The notes beneath the pieces are model-generated. The model did not search any database and was not told the DNA's origin. It was given only the letters and a program-made list of their open reading frames with translations. Below are positions 20,831 to 31,860 of a stretch of 64,000 nucleotides of DNA, in pieces. The translations under genes were made by a program, and so were the position numbers. The stretch comes from Polytrichum commune (lineage: Eukaryota > Streptophyta > Polytrichopsida > Polytrichales > Polytrichaceae), in NCBI GenBank assembly GCA_950295325.1, contig OX485804.1, positions 34,534,001 to 34,598,000 on the forward strand, given 5' to 3'. Within the stretch, counting starts at the first letter, position 1, and the number at the start of each line of letters is the position of its first letter.

Positions 20831-22612
20831 GGAGCCTTTTTATCACCTCTAATGATAAAAAGTAATGGGAATCACCCTTAATATGTTATGCAAACAACAA
20901 CAAACAACGAACAAATGAAGGAAATCATATACTCTAAATGAGGACTCGAACACACCTCTTCACATGAACCACAAGGGATGATGTTCGAATTTTGATCCAG
21001 GCATATGGATGAAGTCACTCGGAAACATACACGTCCGAATAAATGGACGCAAGATGAAAAGACTAAGTCAAAAAAAAAAAAACCGGGAGCTACTAATGAA
21101 CATCTGATTGGGAGGATGATTAATCCCTTGAGGTGGGCCCGTAGCAATTCTGTATGAGATCTTTGAGAAAGGGGATTCACTATATTAAAGAAATATTGCT
21201 CGAGGGAAAGTCAGGCTGCACACAAGCCTTTACAAACCTTATGCATGAAAATGAACATCGGGAAAAGTGGAAAGTACGGAGGGGCAACTTAGAAACGATG
21301 GATGAATGAATATTTTTGGATGAAGCCTTAATATGGTTGTTGAGCGAACTCGAGGGATGGATGTCTCCAAAGAGAATGACATTAAACGGAGTCTGGTAGG
21401 ATGAAATTTAGATGGGATAGTGATGGAATTTAAGGATGGAGTTATTTGCACGACCGCTATGGATGAAGATTTGAACCTGGATCGATTGACGGAATCCTTG
21501 ATGAACGGGAACAAAGTTAAGTGAAGAATCGTTTGATTACAAATCCAAATTAAACAATGGAGGATAAGACAAATCCGCGGATGAATTTTTGGGGGGTTCA
21601 GTCGACAAGGCAGCTGGTTTTTGTTCGTTACCTATAAGAAATTACAAAATTTTGTAAAAAGAAAAAGGGTGCGGCTTTTGGACGTTCGAACGTGCTTTTA
21701 GGCCTGATATTAATTTCTTAATGACGAATATTTTGGAGCAGAGTCCAGACCTATTAAAATTCTTTAAACATTAAGATAAGCTGGACACTTAACCAGTGAA
21801 GATTACTACAAGGATTCAAGTCGGAGCGGTAAAACTTACGGGTTCAGAATTCAGGTTAAAGGCAGAATTTTCCATCAGAAATTCATCCAACAGGGTACCA
21901 AGGAAAACTCTGTTCACCATTCCATGATATGCGAGCAAGGATTGTGCGTAAATTCAGTAAACGTATACATAGGACCGAATCATCAATATATGAAAGAGTC
22001 GTCAGGCAATTACAAATACACCTGTTGAATTCACAAAGTAAACAACTCCAGTTAAAAGAGTTGTAGAAAACCATTCCTGATCTTTGGAGTAAAATATTTA
22101 CAGCCATTTCATACAAAACGATAAAAGGATGAAAACAGTAACCGGATGGACTGGCTAACATTAGCATTGTGACCGGATACACCTGGATTCACAAATTTCG
22201 ATTCAAGTGTGGATTATCAAAATTTCAGCAGTTCTCTTTCAAGATTTGATCCATCAAAAAGCTGAGGAAGACCCTACTCGCAATATTGCTGCAAGATACA
22301 CATGCCAAGGCTATAGAAAGAAACACAAAGAAATTGGGACTTGGAAGTTCTGGAATTTTGCACACATTTACCAACACAAACGAGATCAGTATAAGATAAT
22401 GGAAATTAAACTCCGATTTAGTTTTGATTGGAGGGGTCCAACAAGTGGACCCCAAGAAAAGTGGGGATTCAAGCCCAGAAGGGCGAATCCCACAAAAAGT
22501 AACCAGTTCACCTGGAACAAACCACTTACACCAAGTCAGCAAAGTACAAGGAAGAACTTGAAGCAAACAAAGGTTTAGAGAGGAGAGCTTACCATGCCAC
22601 CTCGGATGCCAG
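20831..22612 (+). other. Non-coding interior of the retrotransposon
   Basis: About 1.8 kb lie between the duplicated pol tail and the 3' ORF. No plus-strand frame has a recognisable domain. The first part (to about 20960) continues the duplicated segment, with GTAATGGGAAT and CAACAACAA blocks shared with 20165-20215. An A-run lies at about 21070. The minus-strand frame over 22225-23004 is a shadow of the 3' ORF. The stretch could be an intron, a leader for a spliced 3' ORF message, or packaging sequence. Confidence 0.5.
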
Positions 22613-23551
22613 ATGAGCACAAAGTCCAGCTCGGCAGCAAGATCAAGAACCCGCAAACTTAGGGTTGAAAGCTCGGGGACTGTCCGAAGACACTCTCTTT
22701 CAGCTGACGCTAAAACGGTTGCAGCAGTTGCCTCGCCGTCCTTAGCAACGGTCTCCGAGCTAACAGAAATTCCCGTAGCAATGGCTCTTAACTCTGGAGT
22801 GTCCACAAGGAAGCAGGTTTCAAAACCAAGAGAGGCTTTGAGTTTGATCGAATCAAGCGCACTTAAAGCTTTTGCCTCAGTCAGATTCAGCACAGAGGAC
22901 GCAGAGTTGTACCCACCGTTGTGCAAACAACACCTTTGGCAACAAATATTGCGACTGGCTGTTGCAAAAGCAGCCAACCTTATACAGGATTCTCCCACCT
23001 TCAAGTTGATGCACGGAGTGGTACCATATACACCAATGGAGTCATTTGCCTTTCACATGGATGCAGCTTACAAGAGCACCCAATTCAGCAAGGAAGAGCT
23101 GACCTTCTTGCGCAAGCTGCGGTTGGAGCAGTTCCTGTGCAATGTTCCATGGGGAGTAGTACATCCAGCCAGGGCAGTGGAAGCCATCAACACATTGCAA
23201 GAAGACACATTGCAGGTCACTCTAAAAGGTGAAGTGCTACCCTTATTTTCTGAAAATTGGAGAGACCTGTTCTTCAAGATTTTTCACTTAACACCGAAAG
23301 GAGTGGGTGAAGGAGAGAAATTACAACTGCATGAATTGTTTCCCTCTCTCGAGACCATCCAAGAAGGACAGAGCTCAGTAAAGGTAGGAGATTGTCAAGC
23401 TGCTGGATCAAGAAGACCTTTGAGGCTTCTCAGCTTTTTTTTTCTGCCTCAACACCTCCAGCCAATACAGTGTGACCATCCACTTCGCGAAACTAGTGCT
23501 GGCAGCATTAAATGGGGAAAAGGTGGATTGGCCTTTAGAGTTTTTCGATGA
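22613..23551 (+). CDS. 3' accessory ORF of the retrotransposon, part 1
   Basis: ATG at 22613 opens a protein with a Ser/Ala/Thr-rich start and then a compact, well-ordered region (about residues 80-260) containing many Trp, Phe and Leu, such as FAFHMDAAYKSTQF and LCNVPWGVVHPARAVEAI. I do not recognise the family, and no transmembrane segment or envelope-like signal is visible. The sensible reading appears to leave this frame near 23390, pass through another (TFEASQL, about 23416-23436) and enter the frame of part 2 at a run of nine T (23435-23443). The last 50 or so codons of this frame are therefore probably not coding. It is the first of three pieces of one long protein encoded between integrase and the 3' LTR. 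Confidence 0.6.
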   Translation: MSTKSSSAARSRTRKLRVESSGTVRRHSLSADAKTVAAVASPSLATVSELTEIPVAMALNSGVSTRKQVSKPREALSLIESSALKAFASVRFSTEDAELYPPLCKQHLWQQILRLAVAKAANLIQDSPTFKLMHGVVPYTPMESFAFHMDAAYKSTQFSKEELTFLRKLRLEQFLCNVPWGVVHPARAVEAINTLQEDTLQVTLKGEVLPLFSENWRDLFFKIFHLTPKGVGEGEKLQLHELFPSLETIQEGQSSVKVGDCQAAGSRRPLRLLSFFFLPQHLQPIQCDHPLRETSAGSIKWGKGGLAFRVFR

Positions 23552-24230
23552 GTTCAAAGCAGAGGTGATCACTCTGCATCGACATCAGCAGGAGGACAAG
23601 GCCAAAGTCATCAGAACTGTCATTGGACCTCATCTAACCTTGCTTATTGATGAGGCCAATTTCTTAGGCAGCCAGGAGAGGAAGACAGCAGGGTTCGGTA
23701 CCGCTGCAGGGCTGACCATGTCAGAGAGAACACCACCACCCCGGAAGAGGAAGCTAGCGGAGGCCTCAGGAAGCGGAAAATTGCACACAGTTGTCCGGGT
23801 TACCCCACACCCATCCAAGCTATCCAGCCCCAACACCCTATCAGACCAGGCCGCAGATACTGGAAGAGAGCTTCCCAAAAGACGAGTGATCCAGACAGCG
23901 GAGAAGTGGAAGGTGCCAGATGATACCTCCATAATGGTAAACCAGATTTGCTTCACCCATCGCAGGTTAGAGCAATTACTGACCACATTCACCAAGAAAG
24001 CTGGATCAGAGTTTATCAAAACCATGGACAACGAATTCCAGAAAATCACACAGGAAGCTACTCACCAATTCAATCAGGGGTTGAAAGGGAAGGAGGCCCT
24101 AACTGAAAATGAGCATGCAGTAGAGAAAGGTTTATTACATATAGAAATCAGGAAGCTTACCAAAGAGCTTACCACCCTCAATGAGGGATATGCGGAACAA
24201 ATTGAAATGGTTTTTGAACTTCAGGACTAG
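23444..24230 (+). CDS. 3' accessory ORF, part 2 (basic linker and coiled coil)
   Basis: The frame continues the accessory protein with VTIHFAKLVLAALNGEKVDW (first possible start 23472). It then has a basic Pro/Lys/Arg segment resembling a nuclear localisation signal (PPPRKRKLA, about 23740), a second basic patch (PKRRVI) and a helical, heptad-like region rich in Glu, Lys, Leu and Gln to 24230. A TAG at 24228-24230 ends it, but the same frame continues beyond. The codon sits inside the coiled coil, where Gln would be expected (CAG to TAG is one transition). The function is unknown. A coiled coil plus nuclear signal suggests a DNA- or protein-bridging role, which is inference. Confidence 0.6.
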
Positions 24231-25403
24231 TTAACCACCGCAGAAACAACATTGGCCACTCTTACAGACGCTCACCGAACTCAACAAATCAAATTTGACC
24301 AGGTGACCGAAGACTTAGCCAAGCAAAATCACAAATCGGCAGTTACAGAAGCAGAGTTAGAAACTACCCAGCAGCGACTGACGGCGTTGCAGGTTGAACA
24401 TGACGAACATACCACCACCTTGGTATCCCTGGAGGAAGAGCTTCGTCAATGTCTCAAGACTTCTTTCAATACCACCAGCCCAGTTACACCCAGATCAGCT
24501 GATACAACACCACAGGCGAGTGATAGCATGATGCACACGGGCACCTCAGGACTTTACTCAATGATAGAAGAGATGAGGGACCCAGCCGAGTTCCAGCAAC
24601 GCTCGATCGCGGAACTACAGCAGGAACTCCAATACATCACAAGGGAGCGGGATGAATTGAAGTTAACCATTGAAAGAACCATGGAGGGTCCTCTGGTCCT
24701 AAGCGAAGAACCACTCAACTCGGCAGAGATCCCGAGGTCGGCTGCATCACCAAAGGACATAATCTACAAGCAGTTTACCACAAACATTCCACCTCTTACC
24801 ACTGTGATGCAGTATTACCACGCCCTAAAGGGGCTCCATCTGCTGATGGCCCAGGTACCAATTCTCAAGGCAGGGGTCACCTTATCAAAACCCCAGTTTG
24901 AGCAAATCTGGGCAATGGCTGATGCCACAGCAAGGGACACCCTCGCGTTCATGTGGGTCAAGAGTGAGTTCAGATTACCCATAGGGGTTATGGAAGTGGT
25001 AGTTGGATCCCCGCCCTTCTATGTGGGCCGGTTTGTGCTGCGTGCACTCAGTTTTATCAGCCACCACCATTCTACTTACTACAACCACACCCCCCTGAAC
25101 AGGTTACCAACATTGAAACCATATCCACACAGCATTTTCAATCAGGTCAGAGATTCGGTGAGAAATCAGCACATCACATTCAACCAGGCCCTCAAGACCC
25201 TCACCACGGAGGATACTACAATTTGCTACGAGGCCGTGCAGCAATTCACGTGGCTCAGAGAGCGCCACCCCCACCGATTACCAGGCCCGTACACAATTCC
25301 ACAGATTAAGGACTATGTGACCAGGGTGATCAAGGAGAAGGCGATATCCACACGCAGGTTCGGCACCCCAAACTCCCGAACTATCCTTCAACCAGAGCAG
25401 TAA
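24231..25403 (+). CDS. 3' accessory ORF, part 3 (coiled coil and C-terminal domain)
   Basis: It is in frame with part 2 after one TAG; the first ATG-less start is near 24252. The coiled coil continues (about 24250-24460), followed by a Ser/Thr-rich linker, a second helical region (about 24560-24690) and a folded-looking C-terminal domain (about 24750-25400) with LLMAQVPILKAGVTLSKPQF and FYVGRFVLRALSFISHHHS. It stops at 25401-25403, 27 bases before the polypurine tract. No catalytic motif is recognised. The length of the rejoined protein (about 900 residues) is far above typical retrotransposon accessory ORFs. Confidence 0.6.
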   Translation, partial: LTTAETTLATLTDAHRTQQIKFDQVTEDLAKQNHKSAVTEAELETTQQRLTALQVEHDEHTTTLVSLEEELRQCLKTSFNTTSPVTPRSADTTPQASDSMMHTGTSGLYSMIEEMRDPAEFQQRSIAELQQELQYITRERDELKLTIERTMEGPLVLSEEPLNSAEIPRSAASPKDIIYKQFTTNIPPLTTVMQYYHALKGLHLLMAQVPILKAGVTLSKPQFEQIWAMADATARDTLAFMWVKSEFRLPIGVMEVVVGSPPFYVGRFVLRALSFISHHHSTYYNHTPLNRLPTLKPYPHSIFNQVRDSVRNQHITFNQALKTLTTEDTTICYEAVQQFTWLRERHPHRLPGPYTIPQIKDYVTRVIKEKAISTRRFGTPNSRTILQPEQ

Positions 25404-25429
25404 ACGAGCATGGGGACATGCTCTTTCTG

Positions 25430-25446
25430 GAGGGAGGGGGAATAAA
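25430..25446 (+). promoter_or_regulatory. Polypurine tract
   Basis: GGAGGGAGGGGAATAAA directly precedes the 3' LTR, with 16 of 17 bases purine. It is the expected primer site for plus-strand cDNA synthesis and confirms the LTR boundary. Confidence 0.85.
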
Positions 25447-27662
25447 TGTAGGGTCACAGAACTCGCCATTGAAGCTGCAACAGGAGCAAAGGGAGGACTG
25501 AGATCTGAGGAGAAGGAGTAATTCGACCAAACAGACAGCGAAAACAGGAGAGCAGTTGGAGCGACGAGACTGGAGGCCGGCGGACGCAAGGAGGTGACCG
25601 GGAGCCGAGCGAGGAGAGGAGCTGGTCGGACGTGCCACGTGGAGGGAGGAGCTGCCAGCCCGAGAGAAGGAGCCAGCTCGGCTTTGAGTGAGAAGGTGGA
25701 AACAGTAACTTTATACATGGGCCTCCAGCTAAGCTTAGCCATTAGTGAGAGAGATAGGCTATTAGTGAAAGGAAGGACTATTAGTAGAAGGGAGGCCACT
25801 AGTAGGTGAGGTGGCCGAGGGCATTATACTACTTAGTGGGACCGTGAGTAGGATTAGTAAGGGGTCGGGAGAGCATGAACCCGAAGGGCAGATGAAAGGA
25901 CATCATGGATGACCAATTTTGGATGACTATAGCTAACCGTAAATGAATGAGGAAGAAACTTTAGGATGAATGGATGAAAGGGGTATAACTACCAATTGAC
26001 ACATCTAAGCGGATGAGACATGCTCGTACGTACTTCTTGGGTAGATCTATTTTAAGCACGTGACAGTCTAATTATAGATCTGTCAGGGATGTATTTAGAC
26101 TGAGAGGATATACAGGGCTAAAATTAGTAAATACAGACATTTAGAGGCTTAACCGCCACATCTTTAAATCCTTTGATTTCCAAGCCTATATAAAGGGGCC
26201 ACATATGGCCCCTAAAGCACCTCATTATAAAGCGAACTATCTGAGGTGGAGGACGACGAGCTTGAAGACCTAAAGGATCAAACATATCCTAGCTCTCGAA
26301 GACTTAAAGGATCAAACATATCCTCACGTTCGGAAACTTAAAGGATTGTAATCCTCGCATTTGAAGGCACAACGGGATTAGGGATTGAAATATTATCCCC
26401 GGAACTCAAAAACTTAAAGGATTATAATCCTCGCATTTGAAGGCACAACGGGATTAGGGATTGAAATATTATCCCCGGAACTCAAAAACTTAAAGGATTA
26501 TAATCCTCGCATTTGAAGGCACAACGGGATTAGGGATTGAAATATTATCCCCGGAACTCAAAGGCTTAAAGGAATTGAAAATCCTTAGAAAGATTTCGGA
26601 CTTGAAGAATAGATAATCATAGTGTCTCTTCAACACGGAGAGGATCAAAAGATCCATATGTATTTAGGATTTTTGGAAATTCAATACTCGGAAGGACTTT
26701 GAAACATTGGTGAAACATGGAAATTATTTAGTTTGAAGGCCAATTTGGAAATAATCAAAGGATTAACATGAGGCAAGGCCGAAAGGGACATCTAAAGCCA
26801 CTTGAGATTGATTAGGGATAGTTTGAGTTAAAGTGGTGAAGTAGAATCATGACTTAGAGAACGAGTTGGACGCGACGTGGAGAGTATCAACCACGGAATC
26901 ATTTCAACTTGATGCATCGGAATGCGGCCGGCAAATTGGACCCCGTCAACATATCAACTCAAGTTTAGGATTTCAACTCGTTAAAAACTCTATCTCGAAG
27001 ATTTAAAGAAAACTCTAAAAATCATGAGGAATATTACTTGAATACGGAACAAACATTAGATGAAAGCACTTTATGAGAAATTATGTGGATACTAGAACTT
27101 GGATATGGAATGAAATCTTGAGATGAAACTTTAGTGAGGGAGTATGATTTGACTTTCAAAAGAGTTGTAACCTTTTCATAAATGCATGTTCTTGAATGGA
27201 ATAAGAATCTTTTACGACCGTTCATACCATGAAAGATATTGTATGTATGAACGATGTTCTCCCTAAAACACTTAACCTTGACATTAGGGTTTCGGGGAAT
27301 ATAAACTTAAAGACTTGGACACTTTATCCTTAGAGATTTATAAAGGGCTCTTGATTAGAAAAAGGATTATGTTACTAAATCCATATAAGATGCGAAATCT
27401 AATAAAGGTTTAGGAACACCTAACCTTGACATTAGATTTCGGGGGACATAAACTTGAAAACTTAGGTCAATTTGTCCTTGAGGATTCAAAAGAGCATTAA
27501 GATTATGTATCACAAAATTAAGATTATATGAGTGCAAACACCTTCACCAGAAATGGGAAACCTAATGAAGGTCTAATTTTGGTGGGAGTAACTTCCATGT
27601 AAACCGGTCAGCAGCGGGTTACACCGTCTAAGTTTGCTGAGGGTTTGAAGGTGACCTCGACA
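25447..27662 (+). repeat. 3' long terminal repeat (2216 bp)
   Basis: Same length as the 5' LTR and apparently identical to it. It carries the TATA element at 26187-26195 and the three 76-bp units at 26340-26567. GGCAG at 27663-27667 is the right target duplication. Confidence 0.95.
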
Positions 27663-27667
27663 GGCAG
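27663..27667. repeat. Target site duplication, right (GGCAG)
   Basis: It matches 5922-5926. The two bases after it (27668-27669) complete the interrupted 931-bp element, and TA follows. Confidence 0.9.
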
Positions 27668-27671
27668 GGTA

Positions 27672-29588
27672 TTAATGCTTAAATTATCACACACAAAGAG
27701 TGATGCAGGGCTATTAAAAACCGGCTTTCTAGCTTCTACTAGGATGGGTGGGCCAAACTAGCCTTGCATAGGCTGATCCGAAATTTAGGACAGCGGGCCC
27801 CATGTGCATACCCTATTATAGATCCTAAAATCCTCTCAAAATCCTCGCAAAACTTGACAGGTGGAAAGATGAGGTCCCCAAATTTCCACCCAACTTGCAA
27901 AAGAGGCTCCAATACAGAACAAGCTCACGAGCTCTTAATACATAGTTTGTTTTCTCCTCAAAGGAGGATGAAACCCACACTTTCGGCCGGCCCTCCATGG
28001 GGGATGGTACGACCTCTACTATGGGAAGCAATGAATGGGATAAAATAGTAGGGCGAAATAATAGTCTGGGAGCAAGGGACACAAACCCCAAACCCTCCAA
28101 TATAACTTAGATTCTAAGTACACCCACAACTGGCCTTCTTTGCATGGTTGGCCCCACATGAACAAACTCCGGCCATGATTACGTCTATAAGCGGCTCACC
28201 CATTCCCGACCACCACCCCATTTTTGCAGCTTATGCCAACCTATTTTCGTGGAGCATAGGGCTCGAGGAGAACTGGTGGTTACTTACAGATGAACCAGTT
28301 GAGTTTGAGTAATAACCGGTTGAACTTTGAGACTTAAGGAGAATCACCGATTATTTTAGAGGAATCTATAGAATATACCTCAAATGAATGAAAGCAAAAT
28401 TGGAAGATGTCAACATGTAATCGGTTGGATTTAGAATCACTGGGATCTTCACCGACTGTGCCCAAAAACTTCCCGGGCACGGTGTAGCACAACATCAATT
28501 GGTGATCAATGCTGACATCTCATGGTCAAAATCCAACTTAGCCAAATGTCAGTGGCTAAGTTGACAACTAGGTTTAGATTGTAAGCGTATTCATGTGCCA
28601 CAATTATCGATTACGGGGATTGAGTGTTTTTAGTTTTGTAACCAATTTATGCATGGGAAGAAGGTAGCATGTATCATGAGTATAGGTTGAAGAGAACATC
28701 CACTTAAAAAATTCGGAGTAATTTGGTTATTGTGAGAAAACATCATGAGAAACTATGAATTGCTTCTTATACCTATTTCTCTACATAGGAAATATTTTCA
28801 GTGATCGTACCTAAACCGTAGGTATGCTAAATTGCTTAACTAGTCAGGAATGGGTTGGCTACATTACAAGCACTTACCAAACATGAAGTTAATGTAGGTG
28901 TCCACTTGTGTACAGCCCAAGGTAGAGGGTGCTTAAACCAACACTTTAAGCGATTTGGCCTAATACTAAAGTATGTTTCGATTAGTGGTATGCATGGTTG
29001 GTTTATCAAATTGACTTAGACATAGTAGAAACAAAGAAAATAATTGGGCATCATATGAATATACTACAATTTTTTGACATCACTCACCCCTAGCTTCCTA
29101 AATCTCTCCCTAGCCCCACTTTTCCAATGCAAATGGCCCCCAAAGCCGTCCCCAACACTCATCCAAAACCACTCCATTTTTCTGCCCAAAATCAGCCTTG
29201 CTTTCTCCCAAAACTGCCCAGGCCCACCATTAGGCCCAAACCACCCCCGCGTTGAAACCAACATTCCATCCAATAAAAAAAGCTGAGCCCATATAACTTT
29301 TACATAGGGGATCTTAATAGATACATATGAAGTAACCACCCCTAGCTACACTTCGACACTTGCCCAAATCCAATCCCGCTTTCAATTGAAACCAACCATG
29401 TGTTCTCCCATAACCACTCTGCTTGTCACCCAAATTCGTCCTCCCTTAGCTTTGGAGATATTCAAATGGTTTAAGGTGTGTTTCGGGTACGGGATTAGGA
29501 GGCATGCATAGGTGTTGGTTTTGGGTTTTAGATGGGGTGTTGGTTATAGCACCCTCTACCTTATATGGAATAAATATGCCCAACCACC
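27672..29588. other. Intergenic debris with repeat R1 copy
   Basis: No recognisable gene. About 28283-28480 is a copy of dispersed repeat R1 (see 3525). Short open frames such as 27764-28048 and 29074-29286 lack domain similarity and have compositional bias. Confidence 0.5.
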
Positions 29589-29628
29589 TGAGCATGGGCT
29601 CAACAACATGGCCATCACTATTACGATT

Positions 29629-29804
29629 GTGGGGCTTAGAACACGCTTCCCATTTGGCACGTGTAGTCATTACAATATGACCCCATGTACAGTACATATG
29701 TTGAGTTCAATCTACAATTGTCATAGATTGGACTCGACATATGTAAATGAGGTCATATTGCAATGACTGCACATGTCAAATGGGAAGCGTGTTGTAAGCC
29801 CCAC
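29629..29804. repeat. Long near-perfect hairpin
   Basis: The left arm 29629-29715 and right arm 29724-29804 are inverted copies with a small number of mismatches and a loop of about 8 bases. Weaker pairing extends outwards to about 29590 and 29830. It has no ORF. It could be a foldback MITE or a precursor of small RNAs. Confidence 0.65.
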
Positions 29805-30503
29805 AATGCTAGTATTGCAATGAGCTCCATTCTTTGGCTGTAAGAAAAAGAGAGATACGACATGACCCAATCTGAATAATGAATGGATGACTTCTTTGTC
29901 TAATGAGACAAGACCTTGTAGGCGGCAAGGCTATAATCTGACAAAGTTTCTGCACTTTAGACGTCGAATTATTTCAAATGAAAGCCGGAAAAAAAAAACT
30001 CATAAATGAAATCTCATTGTTATGAAAGGAAATTTTGTATTATTTCCTCTCAAATGAGAGGCAAAACTTTAAATTAAGTTTTTTTTAAATGTAAATTATG
30101 TGAAGAGCTTGAATTAGTGTTGATATAGTTCAAGACATTGCGGTCATTTTTAAAGAATTGTAACCATCCTAAGCTCAAGGACTATCTTTGATGTTGTTGA
30201 AAATGAAGCAATGGATGAGTGGTGGCAAGAACGGAGGAGATAAGGGGAGGAGGGTTACATCGGTCAAATCCAACGGTCGAGAAAGCACAGGCAACGTGGC
30301 CTCACTAGAAGCCAGGAGCCGCTTTCATCGCCCATAGACTTCTTCTCGACGAGAATAATGCAAGGCAACGCGTTTTGAAATGACTTCTAGATGAACTAAA
30401 CCTCTAAATAGGTAACCATGTGATCATGACTTAGAGAAGTTGGGATACCATGTGTTCAAAAACGTCAGCGTTCTAATAGTGGTGCTACAAGTTATGGCAT
30501 TTA

Positions 30504-31847
30504 GTGTCACATGCGATATAGTGAGGACGATATCCTCCCCCCACGAGCCTTTCGGGGGAGGTAGATATGGGCAAGTGCAACTGTCTCACAAAGAAATTGG
30601 AATTTTCTGGACCCGACCGAAAACTTATGCCCGCCTTGCTCGACTTCGAAAAAACCATTGCACTTGCAGTCTTGAAGGCCACTTCTCCACAAATCCCATA
30701 TTGAGTGTGTTTCACTTTTAGGGTCCAAAATCCAATATATATGTTTACTTCCATTGAGTAAATAAGTAATTGATTGGGATTTCATTTTTGAAGTGAAACT
30801 GTCAATAGAGCATGAAATTAACTTGGAAGTAAAGAATATTACAGAATCCTTATTAGCATTGAGATTATAATTTTTGTGACTTACCATTGAAAGGGTCTTT
30901 GCCATTCTAAAGTGGAACTCAAATTGGTTTTAAAAAAAATTTAGAATTTTTATTTTATAATATTTTAGTTAATACCTTCTACTTTCACAAAGTATTCATA
31001 CACACTCAAACTATTTAAGTGTGATTAAATGTAATTAAGCTTAAAAAATTTCCTAACTAATCCTAATCAAGCCCAATTAAATCAGAAAGTATGCTTATCA
31101 AAATAAATAAGATCAATCAATTATAAAATGCACTTAATCATGATTTCATTCAGATATGAGGAATGATGTGCTTAATTACACTTGTTTAGGCTTCATTATG
31201 CTTAATTGGCCTGTATGCACTTACTTGCACTTAATCAGGCTTAATTAGTTTGAATGTGTATGAATACTTGTAGAAACCTAGGCCTTGCACCAAATTACCT
31301 TCTAATACGGTTATTTAGACTTAATCACATATAGTCTCACTTAATTAGTTTGAGTGTGTATGAATACTTTGTGAAAGTAGAAGGTATTAACTAAAATATT
31401 ATAAAATAAACATTCTAAAAATTAAAAACCAATTTTAGTTCCACTTTAGAATGACAAAGACCCTTTCAATGGTAAGTCACAAAAATTAAAACCTCAATGC
31501 TAATGAGGATTTTGAAATATTTTTTACTTCCAAGTTAATTACATGCTTTATTGACGGTTTCACTTCAAAAATGAAATCCCAATCAATTGCTTATTTACTC
31601 AATGAAAATGAACATATATATTGGATTTTGGACCTTGAAGGTGAAATGCACTCAATATGGGATTTGTGGAGAAGTGGCCTTCAAGAATGCAAGGGCAATG
31701 GTTTTTTCGAAGTTGGGCGGGGTGGGCAAAAGTTTTCGGTTGGGTCCAAAAAATCCCGATTTCTTTGTGGGGCAGCTGCCCCTGCCCGTATTTACCTCCG
31801 AAAGGCTCGTAGGGAGGAGGATATTCTCCTCCGCGTAATAGTGTCAC
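30504..31847. mobile_element. 1.34-kb foldback element with about 510-bp arms
   Basis: The left arm (30504 to about 31015) and right arm (about 31338-31847) are inverted copies, so equivalent nonsense frames appear on opposite strands (30485-30754 minus, 31587-31838 plus). Ends read GTGTCAC and GTGACAC inward, flanked by TTA on both sides (30501-30503 and 31848-31850), a 3-bp duplication of the TWA type. The spacer of about 320 bp is AT-rich with repeated CTTAATTAG-type motifs. No transposase. It could form a very long hairpin RNA. Confidence 0.7.
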
Positions 31848-31860
31848 TTACCCTGTTTTG

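Larger units (their letters stand above)
5927..27662 (+). mobile_element. 21.7-kb Ty3/gypsy LTR retrotransposon
   Basis: The element is bounded by 2216-bp direct LTRs that start TG and end CA, and by GGCAG target duplications. Internally it has a primer-binding site, an extra upstream ORF, gag-protease-RT-RNase H, eleven integrase zinc-binding modules, one integrase core, a duplicated tail, a 3' coiled-coil ORF and a polypurine tract. The RT and RNase H motifs resemble the non-chromovirus (Athila/Tat-type) branch. I saw neither a chromodomain nor a second RNase H. Size, extra 5' ORF and 3' ORF recall Ogre/Tat giants, but the repeated zinc module is not a feature I know from them. The LTRs match line for line by eye, which indicates recent insertion. 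The coding region is nevertheless interrupted at about 13418, 15354, about 23390, about 23440 and 24228. Confidence 0.95.

Noticed and set aside
22225-23004. 259-residue minus-strand open frame inside the retrotransposon
   Set aside because: It overlaps the plus-strand accessory ORF, has no domain and is explained as a shadow of codon composition.
30504-31847. CACTA transposon
   Set aside because: CACTA occurs near one end only, and the 3-bp flanks fit TTA at GTGTCAC/GTGACAC rather than at CACTA.
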